Source: Streptomyces alboflavus (GTDB taxonomy: Bacteria; Actinomycetota; Actinomycetes; Streptomycetales; Streptomycetaceae). From it: DNA of 21,959 nt. Where the stretch lies: contig NZ_JNXT01000095.1 in NCBI RefSeq assembly GCF_000716675.1, positions 1 to 21,959 of the forward strand, read 5' to 3'. The notes beneath the pieces were generated by a model, which was given only the letters and a program-made list of their open reading frames with translations, was not told where the DNA came from and did no database searches. Position numbers and translations under genes: made by a program. Of the stretch, positions 14,555 to 21,959 are shown in pieces (the stretch's first letter is position 1; the number at the start of each line of letters is the position of its first letter).

Positions 14555-17500
14555 ACCGGTTCCGGGCGAGGGTGGGGGCGGGGGCGCCCCGGGAGCCGAG
14601 GGCGCCCCCGCTCCCACCCATGCCCCCGCCCGCGCCTCCGCCGTCGCCGCGCTCGCCGCCGCCCTCACCGGCGCGGCCGGCGGCGGCGAAGGCCCATCCG
14701 CCGCCGAACTCGCCGAACTCCTCTGGCTGGCCCGGCATCTGCCGCCGCCCCCGGAGCCCGAGGACCCGCCCGGGGCGGCGGGCGACGGCACGGCGTCGCG
14801 TCCCTCGGCGCCCGGCGCCCCCGGCTCCGGCGCCCTCCGCGCGACGCCCCCCACCGACCTGACCCTGCGACCCGCAGCGGACCCGGCCGCCCCGCACGAC
14901 CCGGCAGCCCGCACCGCCCCGTCCGACCCCACCACCCCGGACACCCCCGCGTCACCGCACCCCGGCCGCACTCCCCCGGCCACCGACCCCGCCCCGCCCG
15001 CCGACTCCCGCGTCCCCCTGCACCTCCCCGCCGGAGGCCACCGCAGGGACGCCGCCGGGGACACCCCGACGGGACCGGAGGCGGGCCCGACCCACCCCAC
15101 CCGCACGGCAGTCGACGGCACCGTCCTCCACGTACCCGTGCCGCCGATGATCGCCCACCCGCTGGCGCTCCAGCGCGCCCTGCGTCCGCTCGGGCGCCGC
15201 GTGCCCGCGCCGGTCGGGCGGGTCCTCGACGAGGAGGCGACCGCGCACCGCATCGCGACGCTCGGCGCGCACCCGCGCGGCTGGCTGCCGGTGCTCCGCC
15301 CCGCCGAGGAGCGCTGGCTGCGGCTGTGTCTGGTGCACGACGACGGGCCGACGATGCCGGTGTGGCGGCCGCTGGTGCGCGAACTGCACGCCGCGCTCGC
15401 GCAGTCGGGGCTCTTCCGCACCGTCGAGCTGCACCGGGCCGGGCCCGACGGGAGGGTCGCGGCGCGCGCGGCCGCCGCGCCCGCGGCGGGCCGAACCGTC
15501 GTCCTCCTGGTCAGCGACTGCATGGGCCCGCAGTGGCGCGAGGGCGGGGCCGGGCGGCGCTGGTACCGGACCCTGCGCCACTGGGCGTCGCGGCTGCCCC
15601 TCGCCGTGCTCCAGCCGCTGCCCGAGCGGCTCTGGTCCACGACCGCGCTGCCCGCGACGCCGGGCCTGTTCGCCGCGCCGCACGCCGCCGCCCCCACGGC
15701 GACGTACACGTTCGAGCCCTTCGACCCCGACGCCGAGCCGTCCGCCGTCCCCCCGGACGCCCTGCCCGTGCCCGTCCTCGACGCGTCCCCGCGGTGGCTG
15801 GCCAACTGGTCGTCGCTCGTCGCCGACGCGGGCGGGCGCCGACTGCCCGGCTCCGTCGGCTGGCTGGCGTCCCGCCCGGCCGCCGCGCTCGCCCGGGACG
15901 GCGTGGAGCGCGCGGACGTCACGCTGCTCTCGCCCCAGGACCTGGTCCTGCGGTTCCGCTCGACCGCGTCGCCGGAGGCGTTCCGGCTCGCCGGGCACCT
16001 GGCGGTGGGCGAGCCGCACCTGCCGGTCATGCGGCTCGTCCAGGCGGCGGTGGAGCGGCACCCCCGTGCCCAGCACCTGGCGGAGGTCATCCTCAGCGGC
16101 ATGCTCACGGGCACGCCCGACGGGCCGCCGGGGTCGTACGCGTTCCGGGACGGGGTGCGCGAGGTGCTGCTCGGGACGGTGCCGAGGTCGGCGCGCGGGC
16201 GTACCCGGCAACACCTCGCGCGGGTGGGGGCGTTGATCGACGAGCGGGCCGGGGTGGCGCCCGGGGAGCTGCGGGCCGTGGCGCGGGGGGCAGGGGGCTC
16301 GTCGACGGTGGTCGAGGGGGAGCCGTTCGCGGCGGTGAGCGCGGAGAGCGTGCGGCAGCTGTCGGGGGCGGCGGACGAGGACGAGGGCGCGCTCTCCCGG
16401 CTGATCGACGGGCGGTACCGGGTGACGGGCCGGTTCCGGCACGGTCAGGACCTGTGCGCGCAGGACACCCGGCAGGGCGACCGCACCGTGGTCGTGGCGC
16501 GCTACCGCGACGCGTCGCCGGACTCGCTCCCGCGCTTCGAAGCACTGCGGCACGCCCTCTCCGGCCTCCGGCACCCGAACGTGGCCGCCCTGCTGGCAGA
16601 CGGCGCCCTGCGCGGAGTACCCCACCTGGTCCTGGAACACCACGAGGGGGAGACCCTGCACGCCGCGCTCGACCGGCACCGGGGCGGCCTCCCCGTCAAC
16701 CAACCCGTCGATGTGGCACGACAGTTGGCCCTGGGCGTGCAGGCCCTGCACACGCACGGCATCGCCCACGGCCAGCTGTCGGCCCGCTGCGTCGTCCTCG
16801 CCGACCACGGCCCCGTCCTCTACGGATTCGGCCAGCTCGCCCTCGACGACACGACCCGCGCGGCCGACCTCCGCGACCTCGGCCACCTCGTGCACCTGAT
16901 GCGCACCGGGGACTGGCTGACGCGGCCGGAACAGCTCGCGCTCCCCCTGGGCGCCGACCACGCGCTGCCGGAGCACCTGGAACGCGAGCTGCGGCAGGCC
17001 GTGGCCGATCTGGTGGCGGAGGATCCCGCGCTCCAGACGCGGGGCGCCCAGCGGCTCGAACAGCTCGACATGCAGGGGGAGCACCGGCGCCACTACGGCC
17101 TGCTCGGCCCGCTGCGCGTCACCCGCGGCGGCTCCGCGCTGGCCGTCGACTCCCCCCAGGAACAGGCCATGCTGTGCATGCTGCTGCTCCGCGAGGGCGA
17201 CACGGTACACAAGGACGAACTCGTCGCGGGGCTGTGGAAGACCCCCGGCCCGGACGGCGGCCGCCTGGTGCGGACGTACGCGTCCCGGCTGCGCAACGCC
17301 CTCGGCCCCCGGTCCGTGACCCGGCGCGGCGACGGGTACGCACTCCTCGTCGCCCCCGGCGACATCGACGTGGTGCGCTGCCGGAGGCTGGCCGCCGAGG
17401 CCGAACAAGCCCGCAGCTCAGGCGACTTCGCCCGCGGTCGCGCGCTCGTCGAGTCCGCGCTCGGGCTGTGGCGCGGCGAACCCCTGTCCGGCGTTCCGGG

Positions 17501-19031
17501 CCCTGCGGCGCGGACCACCCGCACCTGGCTGCGTCTCACCCGGATGGCGCTGCTCCGCAGCCGCGCCGAACTCGACCTGGAGACCGAGGACTTCGACCGC
17601 GCCGTCACCGGACTCCAGGCCGCGCTCGACGAGTTCCCCCACGACATCGACCTGCTCCGCCTCCACCTCGTGGCGCTCAAGGGCCAGGGCCGCATCGACG
17701 AGGCGATCGCCGCGTACGAGGAGTACCGCACGCTGCGCCTCGCGGAACTCGGCACCGAACCGCCCGCCGTCCTGCGGGAACTCCGCCAGGAGCTGGGCGG
17801 CCTGCGCGCCGCCGAGACGCCGGCCCTGGCGCCCACCACGTTCTCCTTCTCCTTCACCACGAGCCCCGGCTGGCAGGCCGACACCCTGATGAAGCTCAGC
17901 CGGACCGTGGCCCGGCTGCTCACGCAGGGCGGCGCCACGGCGGAACAGTTCGAGCTGCTGCCCCGCGAGCGCGGCTGGGACGCGGTGGTCTCCGCCGAGG
18001 TGCCGCGCGCCGCGCTCCTGGAGACGATCCTGCACGAACTGCCGTTCACCGCAGGCTCGTACGCGGGTCTCGGGCTGCTCGTCACCGTCGGGGGCGGCTC
18101 GGAGCCGGAGGCCCCGCCGTGCCCCGGCATCACCGCCGGGGCCGACGAGGCGATCGTCATGGTTCTCGGCGACGTCCACGGCGAGCTGTACCGCGAGGAG
18201 CTGGCGGACCTGACACGGTTCGTCCGGGTGCCGGGGTCGGCCGCCTGGGTCTGCCGGGTCAAGGCCGCCGCGGCTCGCCCCACCGGCATGTTCCCCTCCC
18301 TGCGGGACACCCTCGACCAGGCCGACACCGTCGTCCTCGGCTTCGACGGCACCCTCACCCGGCTCTACGCCCCCGGCAAGGCCCGCGAGGCCGCGCTGCG
18401 GCTGCTCGCCCTCGTCGTGGAGCGCCGCGACCCGGAGGCGGCGCTCGGCGGTGTGCCGCTGCCCCGCGCCGGGGGCGGCAGCGAGTACGTCCACCCGCTG
18501 GACGTCCTGCGCGCCTTCGCCGCCGAAGGCCCTCTCGCCGCGGACCTCGCCGACCAGCTGGACCGCATCGAACGGCAGGCCGTGTTCGGGGCGAAGCCCG
18601 TGCCGCACGCCACCGCCCTCGTCCGGCTCCTGGCGGACGGCACCGGCTCCGGGCCCGGCCCACGGCCGCGCACCCGGCCCCGCGCCGTGTGCCTGGTCAC
18701 CGACACCGCGCCGCGCGCCGTGGCGACGTACGTGGCCACCCATGAGCTGACCATCCGCGCGGACCGCATCCACTGCCGCACCGGCGACCTCAGCCGGCTC
18801 CTGCCCGACCCGGAGGGCCTGCGCCGCGTGCTCGCGCGACCCGGCGTGACCGCCGACCGCTGCCTGATGATCGGCTCCACCGTCGCGGAGGCGACCGCCG
18901 CCCGCGCCCTGGACGTCCCGTTCGTCGGGTACGCGCCCGACGACCGCACCCGGGAGCGCCTGCTCGCCGCCGGGGCCCGGCACACGGTGAGCACCCTCTC
19001 CCAGCTCGTCGACGCCGTCCGCCGGACCTGA
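14541..19031 (+). CDS. SAV_2336-type multidomain protein: vWA-like, pseudokinase, SARP (wHTH-BTAD), HAD-like
   Basis: 1496 residues with no signal or membrane segment. In order: a short helical N terminus (ELAELLWLARHLPP, 56-70); a Pro-rich linker (71-190); a vWA-like fold (about 258-362) with a weakened MIDAS, Asp267-Asp-Gly-Pro-Thr271, and a later Asp326 in VVLLVSDC; an unnamed region to about 600; a protein-kinase fold (621-845) with HGQ (743-745) for HRD and GFG for DFG, so predicted inactive; an AfsR/SARP winged helix (851-935: RTYASRLRNALG, GDGYALLV) and BTAD (about 940-1085); an unrecognised segment (1100-1250); and a HAD-like C terminus (1262-1496) with LGFDGTLT and CLMIGSTVAE, lacking the expected Asp residues. 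The ATG at 14541 has CAGGG upstream and overlaps the AAA+ gene. It likely pairs with the ATPase and may bind DNA. Confidence 0.85.
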   Translation: MRASEPVPGEGGGGGAPGAEGAPAPTHAPARASAVAALAAALTGAAGGGEGPSAAELAELLWLARHLPPPPEPEDPPGAAGDGTASRPSAPGAPGSGALRATPPTDLTLRPAADPAAPHDPAARTAPSDPTTPDTPASPHPGRTPPATDPAPPADSRVPLHLPAGGHRRDAAGDTPTGPEAGPTHPTRTAVDGTVLHVPVPPMIAHPLALQRALRPLGRRVPAPVGRVLDEEATAHRIATLGAHPRGWLPVLRPAEERWLRLCLVHDDGPTMPVWRPLVRELHAALAQSGLFRTVELHRAGPDGRVAARAAAAPAAGRTVVLLVSDCMGPQWREGGAGRRWYRTLRHWASRLPLAVLQPLPERLWSTTALPATPGLFAAPHAAAPTATYTFEPFDPDAEPSAVPPDALPVPVLDASPRWLANWSSLVADAGGRRLPGSVGWLASRPAAALARDGVERADVTLLSPQDLVLRFRSTASPEAFRLAGHLAVGEPHLPVMRLVQAAVERHPRAQHLAEVILSGMLTGTPDGPPGSYAFRDGVREVLLGTVPRSARGRTRQHLARVGALIDERAGVAPGELRAVARGAGGSSTVVEGEPFAAVSAESVRQLSGAADEDEGALSRLIDGRYRVTGRFRHGQDLCAQDTRQGDRTVVVARYRDASPDSLPRFEALRHALSGLRHPNVAALLADGALRGVPHLVLEHHEGETLHAALDRHRGGLPVNQPVDVARQLALGVQALHTHGIAHGQLSARCVVLADHGPVLYGFGQLALDDTTRAADLRDLGHLVHLMRTGDWLTRPEQLALPLGADHALPEHLERELRQAVADLVAEDPALQTRGAQRLEQLDMQGEHRRHYGLLGPLRVTRGGSALAVDSPQEQAMLCMLLLREGDTVHKDELVAGLWKTPGPDGGRLVRTYASRLRNALGPRSVTRRGDGYALLVAPGDIDVVRCRRLAAEAEQARSSGDFARGRALVESALGLWRGEPLSGVPGPAARTTRTWLRLTRMALLRSRAELDLETEDFDRAVTGLQAALDEFPHDIDLLRLHLVALKGQGRIDEAIAAYEEYRTLRLAELGTEPPAVLRELRQELGGLRAAETPALAPTTFSFSFTTSPGWQADTLMKLSRTVARLLTQGGATAEQFELLPRERGWDAVVSAEVPRAALLETILHELPFTAGSYAGLGLLVTVGGGSEPEAPPCPGITAGADEAIVMVLGDVHGELYREELADLTRFVRVPGSAAWVCRVKAAAARPTGMFPSLRDTLDQADTVVLGFDGTLTRLYAPGKAREAALRLLALVVERRDPEAALGGVPLPRAGGGSEYVHPLDVLRAFAAEGPLAADLADQLDRIERQAVFGAKPVPHATALVRLLADGTGSGPGPRPRTRPRAVCLVTDTAPRAVATYVATHELTIRADRIHCRTGDLSRLLPDPEGLRRVLARPGVTADRCLMIGSTVAEATAARALDVPFVGYAPDDRTRERLLAAGARHTVSTLSQLVDAVRRT

Positions 19032-19038
19032 GCCGCCG

Positions 19039-20475
19039 TCAGGCCTCGGGCGAGCGCGCGTCGTAGCGCAGGAAGGCCCGCCACCGCGCCGTGAGCAGGG
19101 CCACGGCGAGCACGCACGCGACGCCGCCCCCGACGATCGCCACCCGGGGCGAGAGGGCCTGGCCGACCGCCCCCGCCAGGAAGTCGCCGAGCCGCGGGCC
19201 GCCCGCGACGACCACGATGAACACGCCCTGGAGCCGTCCGCGCATCGCGTCCGGCGTGGCCGCCTGGAGCATCGTGTTGCGGAACACCATGGAGATCATG
19301 TCCGAGCACCCGGCGACCGCGAGGAAGAAGACGCCGAGCCACAGGTTCCGGGTGAGGCCGAACACCGCGATCGCCGTGCCCCAGGCCGCCACCGACACCA
19401 CGATCATGAGCCCGTGCCTGCGGACGCGGCCCTGCCAGCCCGAGAACACCCCGCCGAGCAGCGCGCCCACCGCGGGCGCCGCCGCGAGCAGGCCCGCCGT
19501 CTTCGCGTCGCCGCCGTACCAGACCACCGCGACCGCGGGGAACAGCGACCGCGGATGCGCGAGGACCATCGCGCACAGGTCGGTGAAGAAGGTCATGCGG
19601 AGGTTGGGGCGGGTGGCGAGGAAGCGCAGGCCGTCCAGGACGGAGGCACGCCGCCGCTTGCCGCCGCCCGCCTCGCCCCCGTCGGCCTCGCCGCCCGCGT
19701 CGGCCCCCTTCGCCCCGCCGTCGCCCGGGCGCATCGCGGGCAGCCGCCACATCGCGTACAGCGCCGCCGTGAACGCCACCGCGTCGATGAGGTACGCCGA
19801 CTGATAGCCCCACAGGCCCACGAGCAGCCCGCCGAGCATCGGGCCGACGGTGATGCCGGTCGTCATGGTGAGGGAGTTCAGGGCGTTCGCGGCCGGGAGC
19901 TGCTCGGCCGGAAGGAGGCGCGGGATCATCGACGCGCGGGCCGGGGCGTTCAGCGCGGCGCACACCGCCTGCAGCGCGACCACGGCGTACAGGAACCACA
20001 CGTGCGCGTAGTCGAGCAGCGCCCCGCCCGCGAGCGCGACCGACAGGGCGCACAGGCCGACCGCCGAGTACAGGCCCACCTTGCGGCGGTCCACGGTGTC
20101 GGCGACCGCGCCCCCGTACAGGCCGAACACCACCAGCGGCACGAGCGTGAAAAGACCGACCAGGCCGACGGCGAAGCTGGAGCCGGTCATGTCGTACACC
20201 TGGAGCGACACGGCGAGCGACGTCATCGCCTGGCCGATCCAGGAGATGGTGTTGCCGACCCAGAGCCGCCGGTAGTCGACGGAGGTGCGCAGCGGGGTGA
20301 GGTCGGCGAAGAGGCGGCGCCGCTCGGGGGCGGCGGCCGGAGCGGCGGGGACGTCGGCGTCGGGGACGTCCGGCACGACGTCCACGGCCACGAGGGCATC
20401 ACCTTGCCCCGGTATCGGAGGGTCGTCCCGGTCGGACCGGTCGTCAGGCGCGTCTTCCCCAGATGCTCGTGTCAC
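19039..20475 (-). CDS. MFS transporter, EntS-like (MFS_3) exporter
   Basis: A 478-residue inner-membrane carrier with about 12 hydrophobic segments, after a hydrophilic N terminus of some 50 residues. Landmarks: DYRRLWVGNTISWIGQAMTS, GGAVADTVDRRKVGL (the loop 2-3 signature), NAPARASMIPRLLP, the central Arg-rich loop before VLDGLRFLATRPNLRM, and FRNTMLQAATPDAMRGRL. This resembles the enterobactin-exporter branch; the substrate cannot be told. GTG at 20473-20475 lacks a ribosome site but sits at the expected +1 of a promoter (TAGCAT), so a leaderless mRNA is likely. An in-frame TTA codon just upstream also argues against a longer start. Its stop is 7 bp from the convergent multidomain gene, leaving no room for a separate terminator. 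Confidence 0.88.
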   Translation of the reverse strand: MTRASGEDAPDDRSDRDDPPIPGQGDALVAVDVVPDVPDADVPAAPAAAPERRRLFADLTPLRTSVDYRRLWVGNTISWIGQAMTSLAVSLQVYDMTGSSFAVGLVGLFTLVPLVVFGLYGGAVADTVDRRKVGLYSAVGLCALSVALAGGALLDYAHVWFLYAVVALQAVCAALNAPARASMIPRLLPAEQLPAANALNSLTMTTGITVGPMLGGLLVGLWGYQSAYLIDAVAFTAALYAMWRLPAMRPGDGGAKGADAGGEADGGEAGGGKRRRASVLDGLRFLATRPNLRMTFFTDLCAMVLAHPRSLFPAVAVVWYGGDAKTAGLLAAAPAVGALLGGVFSGWQGRVRRHGLMIVVSVAAWGTAIAVFGLTRNLWLGVFFLAVAGCSDMISMVFRNTMLQAATPDAMRGRLQGVFIVVVAGGPRLGDFLAGAVGQALSPRVAIVGGGVACVLAVALLTARWRAFLRYDARSPEA

Positions 20476-20511
20476 ACGGGATGCTAACCGGCGCAGGGGC
20501 CGCCGCCTCAA
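20475..20511 (-). promoter_or_regulatory. Candidate leaderless promoter of the MFS gene
   Basis: On the minus strand, TTGAGG (20506-20511) is followed after 19 bp by TAGCAT (20481-20486), close to the Streptomyces TAGnnT box. Six bases downstream of the -10 box lies the G of the GTG start codon, the usual +1 distance. The 19-bp spacer is longer than ideal. Absence of a ribosome site at this GTG is consistent. Confidence 0.5.
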
Positions 20512-20608
20512 GCAGATTTGTCGATCGGTCGGCCGGGCTCGCGCAAACGCGGCCCGGCCCCGAGGATCACCCGCCCGGCGGCGCCCCGCCCGGCGCACTC
20601 CAGCGCGC

Positions 20609-20628
20609 GCGGCGCCCCGCGGCGCCGC
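20609..20628. repeat. Short perfect hairpin upstream of mbl
   Basis: GCGGCGCC (20609-20616) and GGCGCCGC (20621-20628) pair around CCGC. It lies in the 216-bp gap between the divergent MFS and mbl starts, about 64 bp before the mbl ATG. It may be a leader hairpin or operator, but such GC palindromes arise easily at this base composition. Nothing else, including any gene, was seen in this gap beyond the MFS promoter. Confidence 0.4.
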
Positions 20629-20691
20629 ACGATGCGAGACAGGAACGCCGTCCGGCGGTCCGCACGGTCTGCGCTCTCGGGAGGATCTGCC

Positions 20692-21729
20692 ATGACCGTC
20701 AGCCTGGAACAGCTGCGTCGCTGCCATATCGCCGTCGACCTGGGGGCCGCGCGGACCCGCGTGTACGTGAAGGGCGCGGGCCTCGTCGTCGACGAGCCGA
20801 GTGCCGCCGCCGTGAACACCCGCACCGGCGCGCTGATCGCGGTGGGCCAGTTCGCGGAACAGATGACGGGGCGTACGCCCGGCTACATCCGGGTGGTGCG
20901 GCCCGTGTCCGGCGGGACCGTCGTCGACATCGAGATGTGCCAGCGGATGCTGCGGCACCTGCTCGGCGAGAAGCTGCGGCGCACGCTGCGCCGCAAGCCG
21001 AGGCTGCGGGCCGCCGCGTGCACCCCGCACGACGCGGACCCGCTGGCGCAGCGGGCGGCGGTCGAGACGATGGTCGGGCTCGGCGCGCGCCGCGTGGAGC
21101 TGGTGGACACCCTGATCGCGGCCGCGGTCGGCTGCGGGCTGCCCGTGGAGCGGCCCGAGGCGTCGATGATCCTGGTGTGCGGCGCGGCGACCACGCAGGT
21201 GGCCGTGCTCTCCCTCGGCTCGATCGTGACGGCCGAGCGGATCCCCGTCGGCGGTGAGGCCATCGACCACGCGATCGTGCAGCACCTGCGCCACCAGCAC
21301 GAGTTGATGCTGCCCTCGCAGTCGGTGCGGCCGCTCCAGCTCGCCCTCAGCGGCAACGGCCTGACCCCGCACGGCCCGGAGTCCACCGAGATCCACGGCC
21401 GGGACGTGGCGACGGGCCTCGCCCGCTCGGTGCAGGTCGAGACGGCTGCCGTCCGGGACGCCATCCACACGCCGCTGACCGCGGTCCTCGACGGTATCGG
21501 CAAGGTCCTGCGGGACTGCCCGCCCGACCTGGTGGCCGACCTCGCCGACCGCGGGATCATGATGGTCGGCGGCAGCGCGCTGCTCCCCGGCCTCGACCAG
21601 ATGCTCGTGAACGCGACCGGCATGCCCGTACGCATCGCGGAACGGCCCGACGTGTGCGCGGTGCTCGGCCTGGGTGCGATGCTCGAAGGCAAGATCCAAC
21701 CACTGGTCCTCGACCCGCTGGCCGGCTGA
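20692..21729 (+). CDS. mbl: MreB/Mbl-like actin homologue with degenerate nucleotide-binding motifs
   Basis: 345 residues, the usual MreB length. Family features: HIAVDLGAARTRVYVKG (phosphate 1), GYIRVVRPVSGGTVVDIEM, RRVELVDTLIAAAVGCGLPV, MILVCGAATTQVAVLSLGSIV (phosphate 2 position, split here between residues 159 and 179) and GIMMVGGSALLPGLDQML (adenosine site). Canonical MreB has DIGGGTTE at phosphate 2; here it is CGAATTQ, losing the Asp and the Glu, so ATP hydrolysis may be weak or absent. Streptomyces Mbl works with MreB in spore-wall synthesis, and S. coelicolor mbl (SCO2451) lies near matB from memory, which supports the name. ATG 20692 follows GGGAGGA at about 5-base spacing. It is separate from the mreBCD cluster. 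Confidence 0.85.
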   Translation: MTVSLEQLRRCHIAVDLGAARTRVYVKGAGLVVDEPSAAAVNTRTGALIAVGQFAEQMTGRTPGYIRVVRPVSGGTVVDIEMCQRMLRHLLGEKLRRTLRRKPRLRAAACTPHDADPLAQRAAVETMVGLGARRVELVDTLIAAAVGCGLPVERPEASMILVCGAATTQVAVLSLGSIVTAERIPVGGEAIDHAIVQHLRHQHELMLPSQSVRPLQLALSGNGLTPHGPESTEIHGRDVATGLARSVQVETAAVRDAIHTPLTAVLDGIGKVLRDCPPDLVADLADRGIMMVGGSALLPGLDQMLVNATGMPVRIAERPDVCAVLGLGAMLEGKIQPLVLDPLAG

Positions 21730-21776
21730 CCACCACCGGGCGTGGCCTCGAACCGACGCGGAAGTACGCCGACGCC

Positions 21777-21959
21777 ATGACCGACGACGTCACCACACCC
21801 CCCTTGCCCCTGCTCCTCGACGCCGTCCTCAGCGTCGGCACCGAACTCGAACTCCACGCCACGCTCCAGCACATCGTGACCAGCGCGGTACGCCTGACGG
21901 GGGCGCGGTGGGGAGTCCTTGAGGTCGGTGCGGGGGCCGGGGGCGGAGCGGGGGAGGTG
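21777..21959 (+). CDS. Start of a GAF-type sensor histidine kinase (3' partial)
   Basis: Only the first 61 residues are visible before the right edge. After TDDVTTPPLP come LLLDAVLSVGTELEL and HIVTSAVRLTGARWGVLEV, the typical opening of actinobacterial DevS-like GAF-domain histidine kinases. The catalytic half would be beyond the window. ATG 21777 is 47 bp after the mbl stop in the same direction, so the two may be cotranscribed. The ribosome site is poor (GGAAG about 12 bases upstream). Confidence 0.6.
   Translation, partial: MTDDVTTPPLPLLLDAVLSVGTELELHATLQHIVTSAVRLTGARWGVLEVGAGAGGGAGEV

Noticed and set aside
14952..17408. Long minus-strand open frame opposite the multidomain gene
   Set aside because: Low-complexity Arg/Gly/Gln-rich translation typical of antisense frames at high GC. 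The plus-strand frame encodes recognisable domains throughout.

Overview
The window is about 22 kb of very GC-rich actinobacterial chromosome, almost certainly from a Streptomyces. The evidence is third-position GC bias, GTG starts, a MatB that closely resembles my memory of the S. coelicolor enzyme, an AfsR/SARP-type domain, an MreB-family gene and a rare TTA (bldA-type) leucine codon. From memory, S. coelicolor also carries matB, a secreted protease and mbl close together (SCO2444 to SCO2451), so the frame looks like core chromosome rather than a recent island. No tRNA, rRNA, CRISPR array, transposase or phage gene was seen.

Layout. (1) 1-812, plus strand: the 3' end of a membrane-anchored protein, probably the extracytoplasmic part of a Ser/Thr kinase. 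(2) 796-4602, minus strand: a two-gene surface-polysaccharide unit. It holds a REC/degenerate-GGDEF/family 2 glycosyltransferase, split by a +1 frameshift near 3991-4010, and a translationally coupled membrane acyltransferase. (3) 4603-4890: a divergent region with four 23-bp tandem repeats and a candidate promoter. (4) 4891-6480, plus: matB, malonyl/methylmalonyl-CoA synthetase, with an expanded in-frame repeat. (5) 6503-6673: a very large imperfect inverted repeat between convergent genes. (6) 6687-10475, minus: a large secreted subtilase.

(7) 10667-19031, plus: the most interesting part, a tightly packed four-gene operon. It encodes a Trypco1-type small protein, a cytoplasmic trypsin-like protease fused to a VMAP-C-like domain, a MoxR-type AAA+ ATPase, and a 1496-residue SAV_2336-type protein. 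The last protein strings together a vWA-like domain, a pseudokinase, an AfsR/SARP DNA-binding and BTAD module, and a HAD-like domain lacking its key aspartates. I read this as a version of the vWA-MoxR-VMAP ternary conflict systems. The AAA+/vWA pair would sense or remodel a target, Trypco1 and the VMAP-C protein would control the trypsin effector, and the SARP module could couple the state of the system to transcription. The protease gene carries the only TTA codon noticed in a gene here, which suggests a link to development.

(8) 19039-20475, minus: an MFS exporter, probably translated from a leaderless mRNA. (9) 20692-21729, plus: an Mbl/MreB-like actin homologue with degenerate nucleotide-binding motifs. 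(10) 21777 to the end, plus: the start of a GAF-type sensor histidine kinase, cut by the window edge.

Assignments rest on reading motifs by eye. No database search was run.
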